In this document: positions 19,731-28,694 of the stretch, in pieces
Numbering within the stretch: position 1 is the first letter of the stretch
Layout: every line of letters starts with the position of its first letter
Origin: Salinimicrobium tongyeongense
GTDB taxonomy: Bacteria; Bacteroidota; Bacteroidia; Flavobacteriales; Flavobacteriaceae
Direction of reading: 5' to 3'
Assembly (NCBI RefSeq): GCF_026109735.1
Contig: NZ_CP069620.1
Coordinates: 3,445,959-3,509,958, forward strand
DNA length: 64,000 nucleotides
Translations under genes and position numbers: made by a program
Notes under the pieces: model-generated
Seen by the model: the letters and a program-made list of their open reading frames with translations, nothing else
Told to the model about the DNA's origin: nothing
Databases searched by the model: none

Positions 19731-19738
19731 TATTTTTG
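19731..19738 (+). promoter_or_regulatory. -7 box (TATTTTTG) of smpB, five bases from the ATG
   Basis: The last base of the box is at 19738 and the smpB ATG is at 19744. With the usual 4-6-base distance to the start of transcription, the mRNA would begin at or just before the ATG, so it would be leaderless or nearly so. Confidence 0.5.
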
Positions 19739-19743
19739 TTCAC

Positions 19744-20199
19744 ATGAAGAACAATATCAACATTAAGAACCGGAAAGCAAAGTTCGAATACGAAATTCTC
19801 GACAAGTATATTGCGGGAATTAAACTTGCCGGTACCGAGATCAAAGCGATAAGGGAAGGAAAAGCCTCTATAGCCGAAAGTTTTTGTGAGTTCTCCAACC
19901 AAGAATTATTCGTGATCAATATGACGGTGCAGGAATACTCTCACGCTACCTACTTTAATCACGACCCCAAACATGCCCGAAAACTCCTGCTTAACCGACG
20001 GGAATTGAAAAAGCTCGAGAAAGAAGTGAAAAATTCAGGGTTGACCATTGTTCCCCTGCGCCTCTTTATCAATGACCGCGGACTCGCAAAAATGCAGATC
20101 GCCCTTGCCAAGGGTAAAAAGCTCTACGATAAGCGCGAAACCATCAAAGACAGGGAAAGCAAACGCAGATTGGATAGAATTCAGAAGGAGTACAAATAA
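19744..20199 (+). CDS. smpB: SsrA-binding protein
   Basis: 151 residues. It binds tmRNA (SsrA) and is needed for trans-translation at stalled ribosomes. The motifs NRKAKFEYEILDKYIAGIKL, GTEIKAIREGKASIAESF, FNHDPKHARKLLLNRRELKK and GLAKMQIALAKGKKLYDKRE are all in place, with the C-terminal basic tail SKRRLDRIQKEYK. The length is normal. The -7 box ends five bases before the ATG. The tmRNA gene is not in this window. Confidence 0.97.
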   Translation: MKNNINIKNRKAKFEYEILDKYIAGIKLAGTEIKAIREGKASIAESFCEFSNQELFVINMTVQEYSHATYFNHDPKHARKLLLNRRELKKLEKEVKNSGLTIVPLRLFINDRGLAKMQIALAKGKKLYDKRETIKDRESKRRLDRIQKEYK

Positions 20200-20252
20200 A
20201 AGTTATGAGTTTAGAGTGCAGGGTTAGGAGTTTAAAAATCAAAATTCAAAAT

Positions 20253-20350
20253 CCAAGCACCAAATTCCAAGCACCAAATCCCAAGCACCAAATTCCAAGC
20301 ACCAAATCCCAAGCACCAAATTCCAAGCACCAAATTCCAAGCACCAAAAT
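20253..20350 (+). repeat. Seven tandem 14-bp repeats
   Basis: The unit is CCAAGCACCAAATT, with C or A at single positions, repeated seven times without spacer (20253-20350). It is followed by CCAAATAG. Reverse-complement fragments of the same unit (GGTGCTTGG and GGAATTTGG) recur at 59625-59745. The open frame through it is a simple-sequence artefact. Confidence 0.9.
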
Positions 20351-20401
20351 CCAAATAGATTTAAGGTTCAAGTTATTTTCTCAAGCTACTGCCTACTGAA
20401 T

Positions 20402-20627
20402 ACTGAGCACTGCCTACTAAATTGTTGTTTCCCGCAGATCAAGCAGATATTCGCAGATCCAAAAGTCCTGATTCTTGATTCTTGATTCCTGGTTCTTGAT
20501 TCTTCTACTTGCCCATTGTGAACCGATCACTGAGCACTGCCTACTAAATTGTTGTTTCCCGCAGATCAAGCAGATATTCGCAGATCTAAAAGTCTTGGTT
20601 CTTGGTTCCTGGTTCTTGATTCTTCTA
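20402..20627 (+). repeat. Two direct copies of a ~105-bp intergenic repeat
   Basis: Copy A (20402-20507) and copy B (20529-20627) share ACTGAGCACTGCCTACTAAA, then TTGTTTCCCGCAGATCAAGC and AGATATTCGCAGAT, and a tail of TTGATTC/TTGGTTC units. Copy A has one extra 7-base unit in the tail. CTGCCTACTGAATACTGAGC recurs before and after. No protein-coding frame or terminator is evident. The whole region 20200-20671 separates smpB and pcm. Confidence 0.85.
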
Positions 20628-20671
20628 AACTGCCTACTGAATACTGAGCACTGCCTACTGAATACTGAGCA

Positions 20672-21316
20672 CTAATTCCGGTCTTCCAGCAAGGGTACAA
20701 ACCTGAAGTTCCCGAATTCAGTTTTTTCGAATTCAGTTTCAGATTTTCTTTCCAAAAGTGTCATTATCTGCGTGTCTTTTCCCACGGGAATAACCATTCG
20801 CCCCCCCACTTTTAACTGACTCAACAATGGCTTCGGAACAAAAGGGGCTCCGGCAGTGACAATGATCCTGTCAAAAGGGGCATAATCGGGCAGCCCTTTG
20901 TAACCGTCACCAAAGGCCAGGTATCTTGGGCGATATCCTATTTTTGAAAGGAAGAGCTTGGTGCGCTTGAACAATTCCAATTGGCGCTCAATACTGTAAA
21001 CTTTTGCACCCAGCTCACAGAGAACGGCAGTTTGATAGCCACTGCCGGTACCAATTTCCAGTACCATATCCCCTTTTTTGACCTGTAATACTTCTGTTTG
21101 AAACGCCACGGTGTAGGGCTGGGAAATAGTCTGATCGGCAGCAATGGGAAAAGCCTTGTCCTGGTACGCATGATCTTCAAAGCTGCTGTCCATAAACAAA
21201 TGCCTCGGAATTTTTTTGATGGCATCAAGCACCTTTTCATCCTTAATGCCTTTGCCTTCCACGACCTTTGCCAGTTGCAACCTCTTTCCCTGATGTTTAA
21301 GCGTATCCTTTCGCAC
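20672..21316 (-). CDS. pcm: Protein-L-isoaspartate O-methyltransferase
   Basis: 214 residues. It methylates isoaspartyl residues of damaged proteins using S-adenosylmethionine. It has VLDAIKKIPRHLFMDSSFEDHAY, ADQTISQPYTVAF and VLEIGTGSGYQTAVL (the SAM loop), then FDRIIVTAGAP and GGRMVIPVG. The length is normal. The start is a GTG at 21316; no ATG lies nearby in frame. The stop codon borders the simple-repeat region. Confidence 0.93.
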   Translation of the reverse strand: MRKDTLKHQGKRLQLAKVVEGKGIKDEKVLDAIKKIPRHLFMDSSFEDHAYQDKAFPIAADQTISQPYTVAFQTEVLQVKKGDMVLEIGTGSGYQTAVLCELGAKVYSIERQLELFKRTKLFLSKIGYRPRYLAFGDGYKGLPDYAPFDRIIVTAGAPFVPKPLLSQLKVGGRMVIPVGKDTQIMTLLERKSETEFEKTEFGNFRFVPLLEDRN

Positions 21317-21407
21317 CTTTTAACTTTTGGTGGCCAAAATTACATAAAGATTACCTCAGGTTAAAGAAAATTTGGGTTTAGCCGCTTTTATTCGCCCGCA
21401 ATTGGCA

Positions 21408-21437
21408 TTGGCTTTAGTGCAAGAAATGTTATTTTTG
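21408..21437 (+). promoter_or_regulatory. Promoter of the Gfo/Idh/MocA gene
   Basis: TTG (21408-21410), 19 bases, TATTTTTG (21430-21437). Spacing and both boxes match the Bacteroidota consensus. The ATG is 17 bases after the box. Confidence 0.75.
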
Positions 21438-21453
21438 TTGAAAACCATTTATT

Positions 21454-22416
21454 ATGCTCAAAGCCGGCGTCCTGGGTGCAGGACACTTAGGAAAAATCCA
21501 TCTGCGTTTGCTCCAGGAATCTGAAAAATATGAACTTGTGGGCTTTTATGACATAGATGAGAACAGTGGCCGCAAGGTTCAGGAAGAGTTTGGATACAAA
21601 TATTTCAACAATTTAGACGATCTCATAGCTGCCGTAGATGTGGTTGATGTGGTGACCCCTACCCTTTCTCACTTTGAAGTGGGCCAAAAGACCATAAAAG
21701 CAGGAAAACATTTATTCATAGAAAAGCCTATTACCAACACCGTAGAAGAGGCCGAACAGCTGGTTAAACTGGCAAAAGAATACAATGTAAAAGGCCAGGT
21801 AGGCCATGTAGAACGATTTAATCCCGCTTTCCAGGCGGTTGCAGATAAGTTTGAGAACCCTATGTTCATTGAAGCCCATCGCCTTGCGGAATTTAATCCG
21901 CGCGGAACAGATGTGCCGGTGGTGCTCGACCTTATGATCCATGACATAGATGCCATTTTAAGCGTGGTAAAATCTGAAGTTAAGGAGATACAGGCCAGTG
22001 GAGTTTCGGTTATTAGTGACACTCCCGATATAGCCAATGCGCGGATTCTTTTTGAAAACGGCTGTGTTGCCAACCTAACAGCCAGCAGGATCTCCCTTAA
22101 AAACATGCGCAAATCCCGCTTCTTTCAACGTGACGCTTACATCTCGGTCGATTTTCTCGAAAAGAAATGCGAGGTCGTAAAGATGAAAGATGCCCCTGAA
22201 GTTCCCGGGGATTTTGATATGATTCTTCAGAATGCCGAAGGTCTTAAAAAACAGATCTATTTTGACAATCCGGAAGTGAACCCGAATAATGCCATTTTAG
22301 ACGAACTAAATTCTTTTGCCGCCGCCATTGAGAACAACACCACGCCAATTGTGAGCCTTGAACAGGGCACCCAGGCACTGCGTGTGGCAAAACAGATTAT
22401 TAACTCATTTAACTAA
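21454..22416 (+). CDS. Gfo/Idh/MocA family oxidoreductase
   Basis: 320 residues. The N-terminal Rossmann domain has GVLGAGHLGKIHLRLL and VVDVVTPTLSHFEVG, then KHLFIEKPITNTVEEAE with the conserved EKP. The C-terminal domain carries VDFLEKKCEVVKM. This family oxidises or reduces sugars or inositols with NAD(P); no substrate is evident. In flavobacteria this gene often precedes a 3-hydroxyacyl-CoA dehydrogenase, as here, with an 8-base gap and a shared promoter. I cannot say whether the two work on the same pathway. Confidence 0.88.
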   Translation: MLKAGVLGAGHLGKIHLRLLQESEKYELVGFYDIDENSGRKVQEEFGYKYFNNLDDLIAAVDVVDVVTPTLSHFEVGQKTIKAGKHLFIEKPITNTVEEAEQLVKLAKEYNVKGQVGHVERFNPAFQAVADKFENPMFIEAHRLAEFNPRGTDVPVVLDLMIHDIDAILSVVKSEVKEIQASGVSVISDTPDIANARILFENGCVANLTASRISLKNMRKSRFFQRDAYISVDFLEKKCEVVKMKDAPEVPGDFDMILQNAEGLKKQIYFDNPEVNPNNAILDELNSFAAAIENNTTPIVSLEQGTQALRVAKQIINSFN

Positions 22417-22424
22417 TATCATTT

Positions 22425-23315
22425 ATGAAAAATATTGCAGTTATTGGTGCAGGAACCATGGGAAACGGAATTGCCCATACTTTTGCCCAGTTCGGTTATA
22501 AAACAAACCTTATAGATATTTCAGAAGAAAGCCTGAAGAAAGGGATGAAAACCATCTCGGGCAATCTTGACCGCATGCTTTCCAAAGAAAAGATCTCTGA
22601 AGACGATAAAACAAATACCCTCAACAACATCACCACTTTTACCCAGCTTGAAGAAGGAGTAAAAAACGTTGATCTTGTAGTTGAGGCCGCAACAGAAAAT
22701 GTTGATCTTAAACTGAAAATTTTTAAGCAGCTGGATGAATTTTGCTCTTCGGAAACTGTACTTGCATCAAACACTTCTTCCATTTCCATTACCAAGATTG
22801 CTTCAGTAGTTTCAAATCCTGAAAGGGTGATTGGGATGCACTTTATGAACCCGGTGCCGGTGATGAAGCTGGTGGAGATCATTCGAGGTTATAACACTAG
22901 TGACGAAGTGACCTCCAACATCATGGAGCTGTCAAAAAAGTTTAAAAAAGAACCTGTTGAAGTAAACGATTATCCGGGTTTTGTGGCCAACCGCATTCTT
23001 ATGCCCATGATCAATGAATCTATTGAAACCCTTTACAATGGCGTTGCAGGGGTTCAGGAAATTGATACGGTAATGAAGCTGGGCATGGCGCATCCTATGG
23101 GGCCGCTACAGCTTGCCGATTTTATAGGGCTTGATGTTTGCCTCTCTATTCTTGAGGTGATGTACAGCGGCTTTAAAAATCCGAAATATGCGCCCTGTCC
23201 CCTCCTGGTGAACATGGTACAGGCCGGGAAGCTTGGCGTGAAATCGGGGGAAGGATTTTATGACTATTCCGGAAGCAGGAAAGCCGAAAAAGTTTCCAGC
23301 CAGTTTTCCTCTTAA
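22425..23315 (+). CDS. 3-hydroxyacyl-CoA dehydrogenase (3-hydroxybutyryl-CoA type)
   Basis: 296 residues. The NAD-binding motif is VIGAGTMGNGIAHTFAQFGY, followed by ASNTSSISITKIA, RVIGMHFMNPVPVMKLVEII and NDYPGFVANRILMPMINES, the classic single-domain Hbd pattern. The C-terminal domain has LGMAHPMGPLQLADFIGLD. It converts 3-hydroxyacyl-CoA and 3-oxoacyl-CoA in fatty acid or butyrate metabolism. It ends two bases into the palindrome at 23314. Confidence 0.93.
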   Translation: MKNIAVIGAGTMGNGIAHTFAQFGYKTNLIDISEESLKKGMKTISGNLDRMLSKEKISEDDKTNTLNNITTFTQLEEGVKNVDLVVEAATENVDLKLKIFKQLDEFCSSETVLASNTSSISITKIASVVSNPERVIGMHFMNPVPVMKLVEIIRGYNTSDEVTSNIMELSKKFKKEPVEVNDYPGFVANRILMPMINESIETLYNGVAGVQEIDTVMKLGMAHPMGPLQLADFIGLDVCLSILEVMYSGFKNPKYAPCPLLVNMVQAGKLGVKSGEGFYDYSGSRKAEKVSSQFSS

Positions 23316-23328
23316 AAATGGCATTTTT
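23314..23328. repeat. Palindrome AAAAATGGCATTTTT
   Basis: Exact copy, central base G. It overlaps the TAA stop of the hydroxyacyl-CoA dehydrogenase and extends to TTAAAAATGGCATTTTTAA, so it may also act as a weak terminator. Confidence 0.8.
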
Positions 23329-23351
23329 AAAACCTATTTAATCAGCAGCAT

Positions 23352-24587
23352 TTGGCAAAAATAATTCCTTTCAGGGCTGTGCGGCCTTCGCGGGATAAGG
23401 TGGGCCTTGTAGCTTCGAGGCCTTACCAGGAATATTCGGTGGAAGAAGTGAGGTTTCAGCTGGAGCACAATCCTTTTTCTTTTCTGCATATCATCAACCC
23501 CGGTTATAAATTTCAGAAGGAAATTTCGGGCAGTGAGCGGTTTCAGCTTGTAAAGAACAGGTACCTCGAATTTAAAGAAGAGGAAGTCTTTATTCAGGAT
23601 GAAAAACCGGCATATTACATCTATAAAACCATTTCCCGGCACCAGGCCTACTGCGGAATTATTGCGGCCACCAGTGCGCTCGATTACGAGAACAATGTGA
23701 TCAAAAAGCACGAGGACACCATTTCCCACCGGGAACAACTTTTTAAAGACTACCTGAAAACGGTTGGTTTCAACACCGAGCCTGTGCTGCTCACCTATCC
23801 CGACAGCCCTGTGATCAACGAAATCACTACTACAGTAATGCAGGAGCGGCCAGAGTATGAATTCTCTTCTCTGAACCGCGATATACATTACATGTGGATA
23901 GTAGATGATCCTGAAAAAACAGAGCTGATAAGAAGAGAATTTGACCGTATGGCGGCAGTTTATATCGCCGATGGCCATCACCGCAGTGCTTCCTCCTGGC
24001 TTCTGGCAAAAGAATCCCGTGAAAAGAACCCGAACCACACGGGGGAAGAACCTTACAACTTCTTCCTGAGTTATATGATCGCCGAAAGCAACCTGAAATT
24101 GTACGAATTCAACAGGCTGGTGCGGGACCTTAACGGACTTGGAAAAGAGGAATTCTTAATTCAGCTAGACGAATGGTTCCGCATTGAGAATAGGGGCACG
24201 CAGTTTTACAAGCCCTCTAAAAAACACCATTTTTCGATGTACCTGGATGGGGAATACTACTCGCTGTACCTGCGCCGTACCAATTATGAATTTACCGATT
24301 CGCTGAGTGCCCTTGATCCTTACATTTTGTTTATTAAGGTGCTAAGGCCTATTTTAAACATCACAGACCTTAAAAACGATCACAGAATCTCTTATCTTCC
24401 CGGAAGAAATGAAACTTTTGACGTAAAAAAGGCTGTAGATGAAGGCGAATTTGCCGTTGGTTTCGGGATGTTGCCTTTAACCATTGAAGAAATAAAGCAA
24501 ATTGCAGATGCCGGGTTGACCATGCCGCCAAAAAGCACCTGTATTGAGCCAAAACTAAGGAGCGGCCTTACCGTTTATGAATTTTAG
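23352..24587 (+). CDS. DUF1015 family protein
   Basis: 411 residues. It starts with TTG, giving MAKIIPFRAVRPSRDKV, the family N-terminus; no ATG is nearby. Family markers include RPYQEYS, FQLEHNPFSFLHIINP, the central IADGHHRSASSWLLAKES and the late VGFGMLPLTIEEIKQIADAG with MPPKSTCIEPKLRSG. DUF1015 proteins are widespread and their function is not known. Two palindromes or hairpins are not seen inside. The gene is followed after four bases by a YggS-type gene. Confidence 0.88.
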   Translation: MAKIIPFRAVRPSRDKVGLVASRPYQEYSVEEVRFQLEHNPFSFLHIINPGYKFQKEISGSERFQLVKNRYLEFKEEEVFIQDEKPAYYIYKTISRHQAYCGIIAATSALDYENNVIKKHEDTISHREQLFKDYLKTVGFNTEPVLLTYPDSPVINEITTTVMQERPEYEFSSLNRDIHYMWIVDDPEKTELIRREFDRMAAVYIADGHHRSASSWLLAKESREKNPNHTGEEPYNFFLSYMIAESNLKLYEFNRLVRDLNGLGKEEFLIQLDEWFRIENRGTQFYKPSKKHHFSMYLDGEYYSLYLRRTNYEFTDSLSALDPYILFIKVLRPILNITDLKNDHRISYLPGRNETFDVKKAVDEGEFAVGFGMLPLTIEEIKQIADAGLTMPPKSTCIEPKLRSGLTVYEF

Positions 24588-24591
24588 AGCT

Positions 24592-25251
24592 ATGAACATT
24601 GCAGAGAACATCAAATCATTTAAAGCAGAAATTCCTGAAGAAGTGACTTTGGTTGCGGTTTCCAAAACCAAACCCGAAAGTGACATTTTAGAGGCCTACA
24701 ACGCCGGACAAAGGGTCTTTGGTGAAAATAAGATCCAGGAAATGACCGAAAAATGGGAAAACCTGCCTAAAGATATCAAATGGCACATGCTGGGCCACGT
24801 GCAGCGCAACAAGGTGAAATATATGGCAGAATACGTAGACCTTATTCATGCCGTAGATTCCCTGAAATTGCTGAAGGAAATTGAGAAGCAGGCCAAAAAG
24901 TACGACCGAACCATAGAGTGTCTTCTGCAAATAAAGATTGCCGAAGAAGACACTAAATATGGAATAGATGTTGATGAAGCAGAGAGCATACTACAGTCAC
25001 AAGCTTTTCGCGAGATGACTCACGTTAAGGTGGTTGGGTTAATGGGAATGGCAACCCTTACCGAAAAAGAAGAGAAGATTAAAAAGGAATTTAGTTATTT
25101 AAAGACTACTTTTGATAATTTGAAATCCAGATATAATTTCCTAAATACTTTATCAATGGGCATGAGCGGCGACTACAAGATCGCTATTGACTGTGGGAGC
25201 ACGATGATAAGAGTGGGAAGCGCCATTTTTGGCGAAAGAAATTACAATTAA
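24592..25251 (+). CDS. YggS/PROSC family PLP-binding protein
   Basis: About 219 residues in one (beta/alpha)8 domain that binds pyridoxal phosphate. The PLP lysine lies in LVAVSKTKPESDI, then GQRVFGENKIQEM, WHMLGHVQRNKVKY, KIAEEDTKYGIDVDEAE and LSMGMSGDYKIAIDCGSTMI, then RVGSAIFG. These proteins keep PLP homeostasis rather than catalysing a reaction. An earlier in-frame ATG at 24577 overlaps the DUF1015 gene; the ATG at 24592, just after that stop codon, fits the family start (MNIAENIKSFKAEI). Confidence 0.93.
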   Translation: MNIAENIKSFKAEIPEEVTLVAVSKTKPESDILEAYNAGQRVFGENKIQEMTEKWENLPKDIKWHMLGHVQRNKVKYMAEYVDLIHAVDSLKLLKEIEKQAKKYDRTIECLLQIKIAEEDTKYGIDVDEAESILQSQAFREMTHVKVVGLMGMATLTEKEEKIKKEFSYLKTTFDNLKSRYNFLNTLSMGMSGDYKIAIDCGSTMIRVGSAIFGERNYN

Positions 25252-25264
25252 GAGCACATAGCAG

Positions 25265-26638
25265 TTGTACGCAGTTTTAGACATAGAGACTACCGGAGGG
25301 AAATACAATGAAGAGGGAATAACAGAAATCGCTGTCTATAAATTTGACGGCCACAAGGTCGTTGATCAATTCATTAGCCTGATAAATCCCGAAATACCCA
25401 TTCAGCCTTTTGTTGTTGGCCTTACCGGCATTAACAACGATATGCTCAAGAGTGCCCCAAAATTTTTCGAGGTGGCCCGGCGTATAGTGGAAATTACAGA
25501 AGGTGCTATTTTGGTAGCGCACAATGCCAAATTTGATTACCGAATCCTTCGAACAGAGTTCCGCAGGCTGGGCTTTGACTATGAAAGGCAAAGCCTGTGC
25601 ACCGTAGAACTTTCCCAAAAATTGATTCCCGGCCTGCCCTCCTACAGCCTTGGCAAGCTGGTGAGGTCACTTGGCATTCCTTTGAGTGACAGGCACCGGG
25701 CTACCGGCGATGCCCAGGCCACGGTAAAGCTCTTTAAGATGCTGCTGGCCAAAGATTCAGAAAAAGAGATTTTAAAGAGTTCGGTTCGCAATGCACCAAA
25801 GCTGAAGATGAGCACCAAACTGGTACAGCTGCTCGATGAACTGCCGTCTATCACCGGGGTTTATTATCTTCACAATGAAGATGGCGACATCATCTTTATT
25901 GGGAAAAGCAAAAACATCAAGAAAAGGGTAAACCAGCATTTTACGAGCGACAACAAGAAATCGCGGGAAATTCAGAAAGAAGTCGCATCGGTGAGCTATG
26001 AAGCCACAGGAAATGAACTCAATGCATTGCTTAAGGAAAATGAAGAAGTAAAGCGCAACAAGCCCAAATTCAACAGGTCTGCGAAGCGTACTTTATTTTC
26101 CCACGCCCTTTATCAGGCTACAGATAAAGAGGGTTTTATCCATTTGCGCGTGGGCAAAATTGACGGCAGGAAAAAATATATCACTGCTTTTACCAACCTG
26201 CAGCAGGCAAAATCGGCTTTAGAAAAGATCCTTCAGGAATACGAGTTGTGCCAGAGATTTACCGGTCTTTACGACGGGAAGGGCAGCTGCTTTAACTACA
26301 GCATGAAAGAATGCCGCGGCGCCTGTGCGGGAGAAGAAAATGCTTCAGAATACAATGAGCGCGTAAAAAAGGTGCTGGAAACCTACAGCTATGAGAACCA
26401 AAATATGCTGGTTATTGACCGCGGAAGAGATTTGGATGAAAAGAGTGCATTGCTGGTAGAAGAAGGTGAATTTAAAGGAATTGGATACTTCAACCTCAAC
26501 CATCAGTTGAACAATATGGAAATTATTAAATCGATCATTACCCCCATGAAAAATGATCGCGATGCCCAGCAAATCATTCAGAATTATTTGAGGAAGAACC
26601 ATCGTTTAAAAATCATACATCTTCATCCGCATGAATAA
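25265..26638 (+). CDS. Fusion of DnaQ-type exonuclease and GIY-YIG endonuclease domains
   Basis: 457 residues. The start is TTG, giving MYAVLDIETTGG. Residues 1-165 form a DEDD 3'-5' exonuclease: VLDIETTG (Exo I), ILVAHNAKFDYRILRTEFRR (Exo II) and HRATGDAQAT (Exo III). Residues of about 190-275 form a GIY-YIG domain: ITGVYYLHNEDGDIIFIGKS and KNIKKRVNQHF. The last part has YSMKECRGACAG, similar to the Cys region of UvrC. The same fusion occurs in flavobacteria and resembles a UvrC/Cho-like nuclease; a role in DNA repair is inferred. It overlaps the next gene by eight bases. Confidence 0.88.
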   Translation: MYAVLDIETTGGKYNEEGITEIAVYKFDGHKVVDQFISLINPEIPIQPFVVGLTGINNDMLKSAPKFFEVARRIVEITEGAILVAHNAKFDYRILRTEFRRLGFDYERQSLCTVELSQKLIPGLPSYSLGKLVRSLGIPLSDRHRATGDAQATVKLFKMLLAKDSEKEILKSSVRNAPKLKMSTKLVQLLDELPSITGVYYLHNEDGDIIFIGKSKNIKKRVNQHFTSDNKKSREIQKEVASVSYEATGNELNALLKENEEVKRNKPKFNRSAKRTLFSHALYQATDKEGFIHLRVGKIDGRKKYITAFTNLQQAKSALEKILQEYELCQRFTGLYDGKGSCFNYSMKECRGACAGEENASEYNERVKKVLETYSYENQNMLVIDRGRDLDEKSALLVEEGEFKGIGYFNLNHQLNNMEIIKSIITPMKNDRDAQQIIQNYLRKNHRLKIIHLHPHE

Positions 26639-28598
26639 ATATCTACTGCTCCCAATTCTTTTATTTTCAGCAGCACTTTCTGCCCAGGATCTTTTCAACA
26701 CTCAGAACCTGAATGTATCTTTTAACGAACTTAAGGCGACAGCCTACAGTAAAGACTCTACCGCAAATGCCTTTTACATCTATGAAGATGGCTACAGCCG
26801 CTTCGAGTCTTCAGGAGATTACAACCTTCTTACCGACTATAAAGCAAAGATCAAGATCCTGAACAAAGAAGGTTTTCCTCATGCCAGTGTGCAGATAAAA
26901 CTTTTTAAGGGGAAAAATGGAGAGGAAAAGATCCACAAGCTTAAAGCTACCACCTATTACCTGGAAAATGGGAAACAACAGGTTCGCAACCTCGATCCTG
27001 CTCTCATTTATACTGAAGAAAATCCTGAATACAATATTGTAAAATTTACTTTTCCCTCGGTGCAACCGGGAGCAGTCCTGGTATATTCATATCAAAAGGA
27101 ATCTCCTTATTATTTCAATTTCGAAACCTGGTGGTTTCAGGAAAGCATTCCTAAAATATATAGTCGCTACCTTGCCGATATTCCGGGGAATTACAGGTAT
27201 CACATAAAAAAAATAGGAGAACAGCCGCTTGATGTGGAGAACAATGAGATTCAAAGAGACTGTTTTTCTATTCAGGGAGTTGCAGGGCAGGCCGACTGTA
27301 GCCGGTCTGAGTATGTGATGAAAAATATTCCTGCCTTTAAAGAAGAGGAATACCTTACTTCTAAGTTCAATTTTATTTCGCGTATTGAATATGAGCTTGA
27401 GGAGGTACTTTACCCTGACGGCCGGGTGAAAAAATTCACTAAATCCTGGAAAGATGTTGATCGCGAACTCAAAAATGATAATGACCTGGGGAAACAACTT
27501 AGAAAGACTAAATGGGTACGCGAGGTCCTTCCGGAAAGTATAAGCAGTAAAGCTAACAACCTTGAAAAAGCGCAGGAGATCTTCGAGTTTGTAAAAAGTA
27601 ATTACAAATGGAACGGTGACTACCAAATCTACAGAAATGTGAGTATTAAGGAACTCCTTGAGGAGAAGACCGGCAATGTTTCGGCTATTAACATCCTGCT
27701 CCACAACCTTTATATCGAAGAAGGTTTTAATGTTCTTCCCGTATTAAGCTCTACCCGGCAAAATGGCATGCCCACCCAGTTATATCCGGTACTTTCCGAA
27801 TTTAATTACCTCATGGTGCAGCTTGAGATTGACGGAAAGACGTTCCTGCTCGATGCTACCGAAAAAAATACTGAATTTGGTGTTATTCCTTTTCGCACTC
27901 TAAACAAGTATGGAAGGCTACTGGACTTTGAGAACGGTAGCAGCTGGATAGATATAGAACCGGAAGTCTACTCCACTATCACTATTCAGGATTCTATAAA
28001 GCTAAACAGCAACGGAACCACTACAGGAAATTCAATTCATAATTTTTCGGGCTACCACGCACTTGCAGTCAGGAATAAACTGGATGAGATCCAACCCGAA
28101 GAAATCTTTCAGTCCCTTACAAATGCTAATTCCCATACCAGAAGTCTTATAGCAGTTCCTGAAAATGTAGAGAACCAGGTAAACATCACTTTTAACCTTC
28201 ATAACTCCAGTCAGAAGATCAACGACCTCATCTATGTTAATCCTTTCAGTTTTAAGTTTTTCAAAGAAAACCCCTTTAAGCTAAAGGAGAGAACCTACCC
28301 AATTGATTTCGGCTATAAAGATATTTACACCTACAATATAAGCCTTGTTATACCCGAGACATACGAATTCGTTGAATTTCCCGAGAACAGGAGAATAATT
28401 CTTCCGGAAAAAGGGGGTTCCCTACAATTCCTGACTCAAAAGGTAAATGATCATTCTGCAATGATACACTGCAGAGTATCATTTCCTCACTCTGTTTACA
28501 GCGCTGGCTTCTATCCCTATTTCCAGAAGTTTTTTTCGGAGCTACTTAATATACAGGAACAGTCAATAATTCTGGTAAGGGAAAAGAAAAAAACTTAA
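26631..28598 (+). CDS. DUF3857 / transglutaminase-like secreted protein
   Basis: 655 residues with a cleaved signal peptide (MNKYLLLPILLFSAALSAQ). The DUF3857 domain, with KILNKEGFPHASVQIKLFKG and FTFPSVQPGAVLVYSYQKES, lies at about 60-260. A transglutaminase-like section follows (ANNLEKAQEIFEFVKSNYKW, NVSIKELLEEKTGNVSAINI, then TFLLDATEKN). The pattern GNVSAIN suggests that the usual catalytic Cys (GxCW) is missing, so enzymatic activity is doubtful. The C-terminal half is beta-rich. It is presumably periplasmic or surface-exposed; function unknown. Confidence 0.8.
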   Translation: MNKYLLLPILLFSAALSAQDLFNTQNLNVSFNELKATAYSKDSTANAFYIYEDGYSRFESSGDYNLLTDYKAKIKILNKEGFPHASVQIKLFKGKNGEEKIHKLKATTYYLENGKQQVRNLDPALIYTEENPEYNIVKFTFPSVQPGAVLVYSYQKESPYYFNFETWWFQESIPKIYSRYLADIPGNYRYHIKKIGEQPLDVENNEIQRDCFSIQGVAGQADCSRSEYVMKNIPAFKEEEYLTSKFNFISRIEYELEEVLYPDGRVKKFTKSWKDVDRELKNDNDLGKQLRKTKWVREVLPESISSKANNLEKAQEIFEFVKSNYKWNGDYQIYRNVSIKELLEEKTGNVSAINILLHNLYIEEGFNVLPVLSSTRQNGMPTQLYPVLSEFNYLMVQLEIDGKTFLLDATEKNTEFGVIPFRTLNKYGRLLDFENGSSWIDIEPEVYSTITIQDSIKLNSNGTTTGNSIHNFSGYHALAVRNKLDEIQPEEIFQSLTNANSHTRSLIAVPENVENQVNITFNLHNSSQKINDLIYVNPFSFKFFKENPFKLKERTYPIDFGYKDIYTYNISLVIPETYEFVEFPENRRIILPEKGGSLQFLTQKVNDHSAMIHCRVSFPHSVYSAGFYPYFQKFFSELLNIQEQSIILVREKKKT

Positions 28599-28660
28599 GT
28601 TTTCATAGTCGCAAAGCTTTATTCTAAAACAAGTTCCTTTCAGATAAAAAGGTTCTCCTG

Positions 28661-28675
28661 AAAAATCCTATTTTT
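28661..28675. repeat. Near-palindrome AAAAATCCTATTTTT
   Basis: A variant of the dispersed palindrome with CCT in place of GNC. It lies between the DUF3857 gene and the ion-channel gene, 63 bases after the stop codon. Confidence 0.4.
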
Positions 28676-28694
28676 AGGCTGTAATTCAATTTGC

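Noticed and set aside
20253..20350. Possible CRISPR array
   Set aside because: The 14-base repeats are strictly tandem with no unique spacers, and no cas genes are nearby.
20205..20399. Open frame through the tandem repeats
   Set aside because: The predicted protein is only a translation of 14-base repeats (periodic PSTK/APN words), so it is an artefact.
26631..28598. Active transglutaminase
   Set aside because: The segment at the expected catalytic Cys reads GNVSAIN, so activity cannot be claimed from sequence.
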